NCBI GenBank assembly: GCA_019694475.1
Contig: JAIBBX010000005.1
Coordinates: 97,545-161,544, forward strand
DNA length: 64,000 nucleotides
Origin: Parachlamydiales bacterium
GTDB taxonomy: Bacteria > Chlamydiota > Chlamydiia > Chlamydiales > SM23-39
Direction: 5' to 3'
Both the position numbers and the translations under genes were made by a program. Shown here in pieces: positions 1 through 7,116 of this stretch. Positions within the stretch are counted from its first letter, which is position 1; the number at the start of each line of letters is the position of its first letter. Under the pieces are notes generated by a model. That model did not search any database and was not told where the DNA came from. It was given only the letters and a program-made list of their open reading frames with translations.

Positions 1-1
1 T

Positions 2-328
2 GCTGAAATGGGATATATTGCAAAAGGAAAAGGACGAATGTCTATCATTTCCCCATCTGGCAAAGTCGATACGTATCAAATGAAGCAAGGGGACATTTAT
101 TTCATTCCCAAAGCCTATCCACATCATATCGAAAACTTAAGCTCTTCGGGATTGCAGGTGATGATTTTCTTCGATCAACCGATGCCTCAGGATGTGGGTT
201 TTTCTGCGAGCCTTAAATCTTTTTCTGATGAAGTTCTTGCAAGCTCTATACAATCAAGCAAAGAGCTTTTTACAAAACTTACCAGTTATTATGAGGATCT
301 CTTTATCGTAGGGAAGAAAAATCCTTGA
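2..328 (+). CDS. Cupin protein, C-terminal part (oxalate decarboxylase-like), 5' end outside window
   Basis: The reading frame is already open at the window edge, so only the last 108 codons are seen. The visible part resembles the C-terminal cupin of bicupin oxalate decarboxylases: a glycine-rich strand (GKGRMSI), then GDIYFIPKAYPHHIEN, where the histidine pair matches the usual metal-ligand position, then a helical tail. The Met at position 8 lies inside the barrel and is not a plausible true start. The stop codon lies inside a short repeat that recurs in inverted orientation near 45.4 kb. The family assignment is good; the substrate is unknown because the first cupin is missing. Confidence 0.6.
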   Translation, partial: AEMGYIAKGKGRMSIISPSGKVDTYQMKQGDIYFIPKAYPHHIENLSSSGLQVMIFFDQPMPQDVGFSASLKSFSDEVLASSIQSSKELFTKLTSYYEDLFIVGKKNP

Positions 329-418
329 ACGGGCAGCTCGGCTTTACTCTCGGTCTTTCCGGGGTCCCCACCGACGCCTAGTCGAAAGGGGGGGGGGCAC
401 GGCCGAGTCAAGCGAGCT
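325..418. repeat. Dispersed repeat with conserved ends, copy A
   Basis: The left end TTGAACGGGCAGCTCGGC (325-342) and the right end GTCAAGCGAGCT (407-418) reappear in inverted orientation at 45428-45481, with a different interior. The interior here holds a run of G residues near 389-397 and short GC-rich dyads. The stop codon of the cupin gene overlaps the left end. Nature unknown; possibly a REP- or MITE-like element. Confidence 0.5.
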
Positions 419-451
419 GCTCGCTCAATATGAGTCATAATCTGATGCAGT

Positions 452-1678
452 CTACATTCCCATTTTGCAAATACGATTACCTATGGCTGTTCCAGCCAAC
501 CATCCTGTGGTCCAGGCATTTTGAAAGTTAAATCCTCCTGTGATCCCATCGATATTGAGGATTTCTCCGGCAAAAAAAAGACCTGGGACGATTTTACTTT
601 CCATGGTTCTAAAATCTATGCTTTTTAAATCCACGCCGCCTGCTGTAACGAACTCCTGTTTATAGGTCGTTTTTCCCTCGATGAAGTATGGATCGGAGTA
701 TAATTTTGCGGCCAATTGAGCAAGGGCCTTATTCTGGATTTTACCAAGAGAGAGTGTTGAGTCGATATCGAGAGATTTGCAAAGGCGTGCTAAAAGATTG
801 CTGGGCAGTAGCGTGGGTATTGTCTGTTGAGGATTTTCTTGCTTTTTTTGCAAAAGATTTTGATAGAGAGTTTCTTGATTCGGAATGCTAAGCCAATTGA
901 TTTGGAGGGTGGCTTTGTAGTCAAGTTGGTGTAATTTCCGGGCAGCCCAAGCAGAGAGTTTCAAAATAGCCGGCCCGCTAAAACCCCAATGGGTCAAAAG
1001 CAGCGGCCCCTGCTGTTTAAAGCTCGTGTCTTTTAGGGAGACAATGACGTCCGGTACAGAAATGCCGGAGAGATCGAGAAGGGGAGAGCTCGGTACATTG
1101 AATGTAAAAAGGGAAGGAACAGGTTCAACGATTGCATGTCCAAATTTTTTGGCAATGGAATGACCCCATGAAGAAGATCCGGTTGCTAAAAGGATGGAAT
1201 CGGCGCTGATTTGCTGATTTTCCAATTGAATGAGAAATTGACCCTCTTTTTTTTCAATTGATTCCACGCGTTGTTGTTTTCTGATCTCAACACCGGCATG
1301 AGACACTTCATGGATTAAACACTGGATAATCGTTTCTGACGAGTCGGTGGTTGGAAACATCCTCCCATCGCTTTCTGTTTTGAGGGCCACGCCGCGCTCT
1401 TCAAACCAGGCAACGGTGTCTTTGGGCTGAAAACGGTGGAAAGGGCCGATGAGTTCTTTAGATCCCCGAGGATAGTTTTGCGTCAATTTAACTGGATCGA
1501 AACAGGCGTGGGTCACATTGCAACGCCCCCCTCCTGAAATGCGCACTTTAGCAAGGACTTGATTAGTCTTCTCGAGCACGATCACCTGGGCTGAAGGATT
1601 TTGGGTTTTGCACCGAATCGCAGCAAAAATACCTGCCGCCCCCCCTCCGATCACTACATGAATAAGTTGTTTGCCCAT
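452..1678 (-). CDS. NAD(P)/FAD-dependent oxidoreductase, HI0933/YhiN family
   Basis: A 408-residue flavoprotein with an N-terminal FAD-binding Rossmann motif (HVVIGGGAAGIFAAI), an internal RISGGGRCNVTH segment typical of the HI0933-like family, and a C-terminal GLFFAGEILNIDGITGGFNFQNAW block that closes the FAD site. The frame extends 26 codons further upstream, but those residues are not family-like, so the Met directly before the Rossmann strand (1678) is preferred. The physiological substrate of this family is not established. The gene stands alone on the minus strand. Confidence 0.85.
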   Translation of the reverse strand: MGKQLIHVVIGGGAAGIFAAIRCKTQNPSAQVIVLEKTNQVLAKVRISGGGRCNVTHACFDPVKLTQNYPRGSKELIGPFHRFQPKDTVAWFEERGVALKTESDGRMFPTTDSSETIIQCLIHEVSHAGVEIRKQQRVESIEKKEGQFLIQLENQQISADSILLATGSSSWGHSIAKKFGHAIVEPVPSLFTFNVPSSPLLDLSGISVPDVIVSLKDTSFKQQGPLLLTHWGFSGPAILKLSAWAARKLHQLDYKATLQINWLSIPNQETLYQNLLQKKQENPQQTIPTLLPSNLLARLCKSLDIDSTLSLGKIQNKALAQLAAKLYSDPYFIEGKTTYKQEFVTAGGVDLKSIDFRTMESKIVPGLFFAGEILNIDGITGGFNFQNAWTTGWLAGTAIGNRICKMGM

Positions 1679-1769
1679 AGATACCGTCGGTATAGTATAA
1701 CACCAAATTAATTTTAGTTCTAAATTGACAAAACGAGGAGGCAAGGGAAGAGTCAATTTACAAAAAAAA

Positions 1770-1833
1770 GGCGGAAATTTCCCTGCCTATTCTTGTTGAA
1801 GGTGGAGAGACGCTTTCAGAATTTGTAATTGGA
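1770..1833. repeat. Hairpin plus GGTGGAGAGA repeat, copy 1
   Basis: A short dyad (GGCGGAAATTTCCCTGCC, 1770-1787) is followed by a 33-bp block at 1801-1833 starting GGTGGAGAGACGC. The same block recurs with few changes at 3483-3515, also just upstream of a start codon. The GGTGGAGAGA core is also the plus-strand image of the tmRNA 3' end at 5626 onward. Confidence 0.55.
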
Positions 1834-1888
1834 AAAAATTGAAAATAAGAGTTATCTTTCTTAGAAGCAATTTCATATCCGGTGATTT

Positions 1889-2287
1889 ATGAAGCAGTTT
1901 TTCTTTCTTGCTATTGCAGTAGCAATTCATGGGGCTGCAACCAGAAGTGATTGGAAAGTTTTTCCTATGACAGAGCCCAAAGCGCAAATTCCTTTAGATC
2001 TGATATGTAAAAAGTCAGAATTTGCATCGATTGCGCAAGGATTTATTCCTAGGAATATGGATGATAGATGGGTAATCGTTGTAGAAAATGGGCATATCTT
2101 CTTCTATCGAAGTTGGACTGGAGCAATGATTTATGATTGCGTATTCGAGGAAAAAGGAGATGAGATTTGGATTTCTTCAATGTATGCAAACCGAAATGCC
2201 CATGAATGCTCAAATACCGATGATGAAAGCGATATTCTCCAAATAACAGATTTATTGAATTGGTTGGTTTCTCAAAATTCTAAATGA
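1889..2287 (+). CDS. Hypothetical protein with YRSWTG motif, possible signal peptide
   Basis: 132 residues. The first about 17 residues (MKQFFFLAIAVAIHGAA) are hydrophobic and could be a signal peptide, although a downstream Met at 1967 is an alternative start. The core MDDRWVIVVENGHIFFYRSWTG resembles small uncharacterised proteins in which an aromatic strand is followed by an HRSWTG or YRSWTG turn. The C-terminus is acidic and helical. No function can be assigned. It sits in the repeat-rich accessory stretch between two single-gene units. Confidence 0.6.
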   Translation: MKQFFFLAIAVAIHGAATRSDWKVFPMTEPKAQIPLDLICKKSEFASIAQGFIPRNMDDRWVIVVENGHIFFYRSWTGAMIYDCVFEEKGDEIWISSMYANRNAHECSNTDDESDILQITDLLNWLVSQNSK

Positions 2288-2366
2288 CATAATTAAGGAT
2301 AAAATTAACTCTTCCATTCACGTAATGCCAGGTGTTGGTTTGGTTGCTGAACGCATTAAAGATCAT

Positions 2367-2384
2367 GAACCTATCCTAGTAAAA
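2367..2384. repeat. 18-bp fragment of the palindromic MITE-like element
   Basis: GAACCTATCCTAGTAAAA is identical to both termini of the 169-bp palindromic element at 29142-29310. Downstream similarity fades quickly, so this is a decayed or truncated end. It lies in the gene-free stretch 2288-2471, which otherwise holds only a short open frame ending at 2427 that I do not call. Confidence 0.6.
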
Positions 2385-2471
2385 TTTTACTCGGACAGCT
2401 TCATCGGAAAGATCGCAATATTTTGATAGTTTATCTAAATTGAATTTTGAATAACAAAAGGATGTAAGACA

Positions 2472-3332
2472 ATGATAATAAAATTAATGTGCTTGATTGG
2501 TTTGCAAGCAAGCATTTTTGCAATGAACTGGAATGAATTTATAGAGATCCATCGCGAACTTTTCTCAGATGAAAGTGTTGTAGCAAAACAATGCGAAGCT
2601 TTTAGCAAATCGGAAGCTCCTGCAATTGTCGATTCTAGGATTAAATCAATACCTATTTGTGAGAATTATGAAGAGTTAATAGATCTTAGGCTGATGAATG
2701 TCGAAAGAATCTCTATGATGCCTCAGCCAAATAGTCCATTTGAAGGACCTGACTTCAATTCAGGGCTACCTAATGCATCAAAAATGAGAGCATCGGTTTT
2801 TCTTAAATTGCAGGGAATGATTGATCAGTTAGATGAGCTAGCAATTAGTTTTGGATATGAGCCTGGACAGGTTGATATTTTAGTATTTGAGGGGCTGAGA
2901 GATTTGGGTACTCAAAAAATGCTTTTTGACAAGAAGTTAGAGGAGATTCTTTTTTTAAATCCCGATATGAGCTTTGAAATGGCGGAAAAAGAAACGTCCA
3001 AGTGGGTTTCTCCTGTAAAAAATAACACACCAGTTCATTCAACAGGAGCTGCGGTAGACCTGCGGTTATGGGATAACAAAAATAATTGCTTTCTTGATTT
3101 AGGCCCATTTGGAGTGATATGGGGGCATGCTCAGTTAGCTCCAACATTTTCGGAAGGAATCTCTGATATCCAGAAAAAGAATCGACTTTATTGTCTGATA
3201 GCAGCAGAAAGGGCTGGACTTACGAATTATGTTTACGAATGGTGGCATTTTTCGTTTGGAGATCGATATGACGTTTATTGGAAAGATCAAAATGGTCAAG
3301 AAAAGGTAGCTTTGTATGGTTCGGTTCAGTAG
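2472..3332 (+). CDS. D-alanyl-D-alanine dipeptidase, VanX/DdpX-like (peptidase M15D)
   Basis: 286 residues with an N-terminal hydrophobic signal-like segment (MIIKLMCLIGLQASIFA). The zinc-site signature is clear: HSTGAAVD at residues 189-196 supplies the His and Asp ligands, and EWWH at 256-259 supplies the catalytic Glu and the third ligand. The family hydrolyses free D-Ala-D-Ala in the periplasm, either for reuse of D-Ala or for peptidoglycan turnover; in a chlamydia relative a role in recycling is inferred. AAAGGATG upstream is an acceptable ribosome site. No vanH/vanA-type neighbours are present, so glycopeptide resistance is unlikely. Confidence 0.85.
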   Translation: MIIKLMCLIGLQASIFAMNWNEFIEIHRELFSDESVVAKQCEAFSKSEAPAIVDSRIKSIPICENYEELIDLRLMNVERISMMPQPNSPFEGPDFNSGLPNASKMRASVFLKLQGMIDQLDELAISFGYEPGQVDILVFEGLRDLGTQKMLFDKKLEEILFLNPDMSFEMAEKETSKWVSPVKNNTPVHSTGAAVDLRLWDNKNNCFLDLGPFGVIWGHAQLAPTFSEGISDIQKKNRLYCLIAAERAGLTNYVYEWWHFSFGDRYDVYWKDQNGQEKVALYGSVQ

Positions 3333-3385
3333 TTGATTAGAGATTTATGCTCTCGCATGTAAGCCGAGAAGCGAAGCAAAAGAAA

Positions 3386-3515
3386 GTTAAATATTTTTTG
3401 CTGCAGTTTCATCCAAATAAGCCGGGGAATTTCCCGGCCTTCCTTTTGCATTTTGCGTTCTGCGTTTTGCATTTATTTTGGGGGTGGAGAGACGCATTCA
3501 GAACTTTTGATTGGA
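3386..3515. repeat. Dispersed repeat, copy 2 (hairpin, GCATTTTGCGTTCTGCG block, GGTGGAGAGA block)
   Basis: This 130-bp segment shares about 90 bp with 5167-5277: an AT-rich lead, a GCCGGGGAATTTCCCGGC hairpin (3421-3438), a TTTTGC-rich block and GGTGGAGAGA. Its last 33 bp match 1801-1833. It fills most of the 239-bp gap between the VanX-like gene and the phnA-like gene; the short ORFs across it on both strands are repeat artefacts. Confidence 0.65.
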
Positions 3516-3571
3516 CTACAGTCTCCATTGCAAGATATAATTTATTCAGTAGAAAAAAGTATTGAGTATTT

Positions 3572-3922
3572 ATGACAGATTTACCCAAATGTGCCAAATG
3601 CGGCTCCGAATATACATACAAAGATGGTGTTTTATATATTTGTCCGGAATGCGGTCATGAGTGGGCTATTGATGCAGAGAAAAAAGAGGAGCCGGCGCAG
3701 CCCGTTGTAAAGGATGCATATGGAAACATTCTTCAAGACGGTGATAGCGTGACGATTATTAAAAATATAAAGGTAAAAGGCTCTGCATCCGATTTAAAGG
3801 CTGGAGTAAAAGTGAAAAATATTCGCCTGGTGGAGGAAGTCAACGGCCACAATATCGAGGCTAAGATTCCAGGATTTGGGACGATGATGCTTAAATCCGA
3901 GATTGTAAAGAAGAGCAACTAG
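3572..3922 (+). CDS. yjdM: PhnA/YjdM family zinc-ribbon protein
   Basis: 116 residues, close to the usual family length of about 110. Cys7, Cys10, Cys24 and Cys27 form two CxxC knuckles of an N-terminal zinc ribbon. The C-terminal domain ([23 protein letters not shown] and on) matches the PhnA/YjdM core. The name PhnA is historical; a role in phosphonate use is not supported, and no phn genes are nearby. Transcription probably ends at the GC-rich hairpin at 3994-4027. Confidence 0.88.
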   Translation: MTDLPKCAKCGSEYTYKDGVLYICPECGHEWAIDAEKKEEPAQPVVKDAYGNILQDGDSVTIIKNIKVKGSASDLKAGVKVKNIRLVEEVNGHNIEAKIPGFGTMMLKSEIVKKSN

Positions 3923-3993
3923 AGTTTTTTGTTCAGAGGAACGACTTAAGAAAACACCGGGTGTTGCGGTATATTATCGTGCAGCAACTGTAT

Positions 3994-4027
3994 AAAAAAG
4001 GCCCGGGATTTTCCCGGGCCTTTTTGT
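3994..4027. terminator. Bidirectional rho-independent terminator
   Basis: GGCCCGGGA / TCCCGGGCC stem with a 3-nt loop, flanked by an A-run on the left and a T-run on the right, so it can end both the phnA-like gene (+) and the nuclease gene (-). It is nearly identical to the terminators at 5409-5440 and 5589-5625. Confidence 0.8.
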
Positions 4028-4028
4028 T

Positions 4029-4062
4029 TGGAGGTGGCGAGAATTGAACTCTCGTCCTTAAC
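4029..4062 (-). repeat. Displaced copy of the tmRNA 3' end
   Basis: The 34-bp segment TGGAGGTGGCGAGAATTGAA and onward matches the 3'-terminal T-arm and acceptor region of ssrA (5626-5659) with one mismatch, and the adjoining terminator also matches, giving about 69 bp of near identity. Such a copy is what integration at the ssrA 3' end, a common attachment site, would leave. No integrase gene is visible between the two copies. Confidence 0.75.
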
Positions 4063-4069
4063 CCTTCAA

Positions 4070-5119
4070 TCATTCTCTATCCTCAAGCTCTTGTTCAATT
4101 TCCTCGATGCTTGGTAAAGACCCTTTTAGCTCATCGGGAAGAGACTCTATAATCTTTGCTTCATACTGAGATATGCCAATAGGTTTATTGACATCTCGCA
4201 ATGCATACTCAGCAACGACTTTGTTTTTGCCCTTGCAAAGCAAAAGTCCTATAGTCGATTTGTCGTCTGGATGTCTCATTTTGTCATCTACAGCAGAAAG
4301 ATAGAAATTCATCTTCCCTACAAATTCGGGCTTGAAATCCGTTGCCTTCAGCTCAACCACAATAAAACATCTAAGCTTGTAATGATAGAAGAGCAGATCG
4401 ATATAAAAATCTTGTCCTCCCACTTCCAGATGAACCTGGCGGCCCACCAGAGAAAAACCCGCTCCCAGCTCGAGTAAAAATCTTTGGACGTGATCCAAAA
4501 GCCCTGATTCTAGTTCTTGCTCATCGTGTTTATCTCGTAGAGTTAAAAAATCAAAGCAGTAGGGGTCTTTTAATGTTTGATGGGCTAGGTCAGATTGAGG
4601 AGAGGGGAGAGTGATTTGAAAATTGGTGAGAGCCTTTCCTTCTCGTTTATGAAGGCCGCTATCTAGCCAGTGCAGTAAAACGTTTCGACTCCATCCATGT
4701 TCAATGGTTTTGTGGGCATACCAAAGTCTGTCTTGAAGAGTTTCAAGCTTTTGGAGGAGAAGGATGTTATGACCCCATGGAATTTGGGCAACAAGCTGTT
4801 GCCCAATTGCAAATTCTGGATATTCCTTTGCGAATTGAACCATGTATTTGAGATTTCTATGAGAAAACCCCTTCATTTCAGGAAAAGTAGCTTTGAGGTC
4901 TTTGGCTAAATTTTCGACGGTTTTAGCACCCCAGCCTTCGTCTTTTTGTTTGAGATGAATTTTAAAGCCTATTTCCCAATAAAGATTGATGAGTTCGTGA
5001 TTTACTGCTAAGGCGGCTTTTACCTGGGAAGTTAGGATTTTTTCTTTAATCTCTTTGAAGAAAGCTTTGTATTCTTTGAGGACTGTGGCTTGGACTTTTT
5101 CGATTGTATTAGATGGCAT
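4070..5119 (-). CDS. PD-(D/E)XK nuclease, DUF1016/YhcG family
   Basis: 349 residues, similar to E. coli YhcG. The N-terminal DUF1016 helical domain includes AVNHELINLYWEIGFKI and GFSHRNLKYMVQFAKEYP. The C-terminal nuclease core shows Asp241 (FYIDLLFYH) and Glu256-x-Lys258 (VVELKA), the PD-(D/E)XK catalytic pattern. The family is widespread on mobile elements and near restriction genes; its DNA target is unknown. The stop codon lies 8 bp from a displaced tmRNA 3' end, and upstream are two 181-bp repeats and ssrA itself, so the gene looks like cargo of a small ssrA-associated insertion (inference). Confidence 0.88.
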   Translation of the reverse strand: MPSNTIEKVQATVLKEYKAFFKEIKEKILTSQVKAALAVNHELINLYWEIGFKIHLKQKDEGWGAKTVENLAKDLKATFPEMKGFSHRNLKYMVQFAKEYPEFAIGQQLVAQIPWGHNILLLQKLETLQDRLWYAHKTIEHGWSRNVLLHWLDSGLHKREGKALTNFQITLPSPQSDLAHQTLKDPYCFDFLTLRDKHDEQELESGLLDHVQRFLLELGAGFSLVGRQVHLEVGGQDFYIDLLFYHYKLRCFIVVELKATDFKPEFVGKMNFYLSAVDDKMRHPDDKSTIGLLLCKGKNKVVAEYALRDVNKPIGISQYEAKIIESLPDELKGSLPSIEEIEQELEDRE

Positions 5120-5166
5120 TTTAGGCTCTCGATAGAAGCCAAGAAGTATAGCAGGAAAGAGTGAAA

Positions 5167-5264
5167 AGTTAAATATTTTTTACTGCAGTTTCATCGAAAA
5201 AAAAGCCGGGGAATTTCCCGGCCTTCAGTTTTGCAATTTGCGTTCTGCGTTTTGCATTTATTTT
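5167..5264. repeat. Dispersed repeat, copy 3, abutting the tandem units
   Basis: Matches 3386-3480: AGTTAAATATTTTT lead, GCCGGGGAATTTCCCGGC hairpin at 5205-5222, and the TTTTGC/TTCTGCG block. It runs directly into the first 181-bp unit at 5265. It lies just upstream of the nuclease start codon. Confidence 0.65.
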
Positions 5265-5445
5265 GGAGGTGGAGAGAAGCCCTTTGCTAGGGGCTGGCGC
5301 CCCTAGTCTGGCCGGGCCGGTCGGTCTCGGTCGGTTTTTCGAGACGAAAAACATCGCCCTCAACTCAATTCTCTTAACGCAAGGCAAACTATTGCCTTGC
5401 TCACCACTAAAAAAAAGCCCGGGGTTTTCCCGGGCCTTTTTGTTT
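5265..5445. repeat. 181-bp hairpin-rich tandem unit 1
   Basis: The unit starts with GGAGGTGGAGAGAA (the tmRNA 3' end image) and holds four successive dyads: CTAGGGGC/GCCCCTAG (5287-5306), GTCTCG/CGAGAC (5324-5345), GCAAGGCAA/TTGCCTTGC (5379-5400) and a GCCCGGG terminator stem (5417-5435). It is followed directly by a second copy. Differences between the two copies fall in linkers and loops, while the stems are unchanged. The ORFs through the units are not convincing. Confidence 0.8.
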
Positions 5446-5626
5446 GGAGGTGGAGAGAAGCCCTTTGCTAGGGGCTGGCGCCCCTAGTCTGGCCGGGCCG
5501 GTCGGTCTCGGTCGGTTTTTCGAGACAAAAAACATCGCCCTCAACTCAATTCTCTCACGCAAGGCAAACTATTGCCTTGCTCACCTCCAAAAAAAAAGCC
5601 CGGGGTTTTCCCGGGCCTTTTTGTTT
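5446..5626. repeat. 181-bp hairpin-rich tandem unit 2
   Basis: Second copy of the unit, differing from the first by a few substitutions and a one-base length change compensated elsewhere. It ends exactly at the 3' terminus of tmRNA, so the unit behaves as if each copy were added at the ssrA end. A part of the same sequence, around GGTCTCGGTCGGTTTTTCGA, recurs at the end of the window. Confidence 0.8.
5589..5625. terminator. Terminator of tmRNA (inside repeat unit 2)
   Basis: GCCCGGG/CCCGGGC stem with a TTTT-containing loop, with T-runs on both strands. On the minus strand it lies directly downstream of the mature tmRNA end, so it is the natural ssrA terminator. Confidence 0.8.
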
Positions 5627-6000
5627 GGAGGTGGAGAGAATTGAACTCTCGTCCTTAACACCCTCGTAACATCGATGACTACATGCTTAGTGCCTTATTG
5701 GTTAAATTGACCCTGCCGAAAGGCTCTTATCGCTTCGGGTCAATTAGACGTTCTCTATCTTAGACTCCTTCCTAGATCGCCCTAAAGGGAATGGAATCCA
5801 TACCAAGATGTATGACAGTAGAATTCTGAAACTCCCGGTCCGATTTCAGGCTACCGTCTCACTACTAGCGGTTAAGCTGCAGCGAGAGACAAATCGTAAG
5901 ATTCGTCGTTTATTGTTTAATCGGATGATTAAAGAGGCCAACCGATCGTCCTCTGCATGCCACCAAAGACTTGAGCTTAAGTCGAAACCTTGACACCCCC
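5626..6000 (-). ncRNA. ssrA: Transfer-messenger RNA (tmRNA)
   Basis: About 375 nt. The 5' end GGGGGUG pairs with the 3' CACCUCC to give a seven-pair acceptor stem with the G3-U wobble recognised by alanyl-tRNA synthetase. The 3' T-arm GGACGAGAGTTCAATTCTC and discriminator A are present; CCA is not encoded. The tag frame reads INDESYDLSLAAA followed by UAA; with the resume codon AUA the appended peptide would be Ala-INDESYDLSLAAA, or one residue shorter if AAC is the resume codon. tmRNA with SmpB rescues stalled ribosomes and marks the product for proteolysis. The ends were set from the acceptor pairing. Confidence 0.93.
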
Positions 6001-6061
6001 GCGAGAGGAACGCAAAACGCAGAATGCAAAATGCAAAAGTTGGGCGTTCGCCCTCGCGGGG
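5997..6061. repeat. Large stem-loop at the tmRNA 5' end carrying an inverted TTTTGC block
   Basis: CCCCGCGAG (5997-6005) is complementary to CTCGCGGGG (6053-6061). The loop holds the reverse complement of the TTTTGCATTTTGC/TTCTGCG block seen at 3443 and 5229. The stem includes the first G residues of tmRNA, so it would form in the tmRNA precursor and might affect 5' processing. The remaining gene-free bases up to 6189 show only an AT-rich stretch. Confidence 0.55.
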
Positions 6062-6189
6062 ACGTAAAAGCCTGGTTTTACCCCTTTATTTTACCATATA
6101 TGGGATTTTTTTGTGAAAAGAGTTGGGTTTAAGAGGGTTGCCGAAATCAGAAGATTTTCGCATAATGACCCATAAGAGGGTTTGGGCAG

Positions 6190-7074
6190 ATGAAGATAAG
6201 CGTTGATAATCAGGTAATTAGGTTATTGGAGGCAGATCCTGGTAAGGTATTGAACACTCCTTTGGAGAATGGGTTTTTAAACTTCAGCTGGCCTTCGATT
6301 CTAGAATATCTCGGGTTAGGCGGGATTTTGGGCCGTCTGCCGCCGTTTGACGAGAGAAATGCTCTTTTCGTCGCGACAGTGCACGCTCTTTGCGAAGTCA
6401 ATAACCCTGAAGACCTCTTTTATGTTTATGACAGCCTCTTCACAGAAACGATCAAACAGATCAAATCGCTCAAAGAGATCGACGCTGCGTTTTTATTGGA
6501 GAAGATCGGGGAAAGGAAAGAAATAAAAAATATTCTAACACCCGCTTTGGCTGAAAAAGAAAAGAGATTGAGAGAAAATGGGCCTGAGGCAATGCACGAT
6601 CTGATCCTTTATCTCGCTTGGGATCGGATGTGCGTGAGGATGGGAGTGCTATTTGATCACCCGTCTAAAAATGAGACGTTTTTGCAAAATTTAAAGCATT
6701 TGAAGTGGTGTCTTTTAGAATCTTTTTTACATATCGCAGGACAGGGGAGAACGAACCCCTCGTTTTACAGACTCATTGAAGCCCTTTTCTACTACCAAAT
6801 GCGGGAAGAGCGCATGCAGACTCATCAAGATGCTGACTGGGAGCTTTTAACCCAAAGCTTCCAAGCTTTAAAAAATCCCAATGAACTTGTCGATTATTTC
6901 TACATCGACCACGCCATAGCCTCATCTTCGGTTTGCCATTTGACATTGGACCCCCCTGAGATTGTCCAATCCCGCCTCGATTTGGCAAACTATATGATCT
7001 CTCAGCTCAAGGCAGAAATCCCCACCTGGAATTACAGCCTCTCTGAAAGCCATATCATTCATTTATCTGGCTGA
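6190..7074 (+). CDS. Conserved-looking hypothetical protein upstream of ileS
   Basis: 294 residues, mostly alpha-helical, soluble and without signal peptide or recognised domain. Composition is normal and a GAGGG ribosome site precedes the ATG. Short motifs such as SWPSILEYLGLGGILGRLPPFDERNALF do not identify a family for me. It ends 42 bp before ileS, in a region that resembles the Chlamydia neighbourhood around ileS, where several chlamydia-specific hypothetical genes lie; orthology to any of those is not shown. Confidence 0.7.
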   Translation: MKISVDNQVIRLLEADPGKVLNTPLENGFLNFSWPSILEYLGLGGILGRLPPFDERNALFVATVHALCEVNNPEDLFYVYDSLFTETIKQIKSLKEIDAAFLLEKIGERKEIKNILTPALAEKEKRLRENGPEAMHDLILYLAWDRMCVRMGVLFDHPSKNETFLQNLKHLKWCLLESFLHIAGQGRTNPSFYRLIEALFYYQMREERMQTHQDADWELLTQSFQALKNPNELVDYFYIDHAIASSSVCHLTLDPPEIVQSRLDLANYMISQLKAEIPTWNYSLSESHIIHLSG

Positions 7075-7116
7075 AAGTTCCCTAATCTATTATAATAGTA
7101 GATTTTAGAGGTAGTT

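Noticed and set aside
2290..2427. Short open frame containing MPGVGLVAERIKDHEPILVK
   Set aside because: It lacks a ribosome site and partly consists of the MITE terminus sequence; it could be a gene fragment, but I cannot support it.
3347..3621. Small ORFs on both strands between the dipeptidase and phnA-like genes
   Set aside because: They run through dispersed repeat sequence that recurs at 5167-5277, with no ribosome site or family match.
5265..5626. Possible CRISPR array in the tandem repeat
   Set aside because: Only two 181-bp units with no unique spacers between them; no cas genes nearby.
5263..5644. Two repeated ORFs starting MEVERSPLLGAGAPSLAGPV
   Set aside because: They come from the structured tandem units and overlap the tmRNA end; stems and terminators explain the sequence better than coding does.
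5808..5993. ORF antisense to tmRNA
   Set aside because: It lies wholly in ssrA, whose secondary structure and tag frame are clear.
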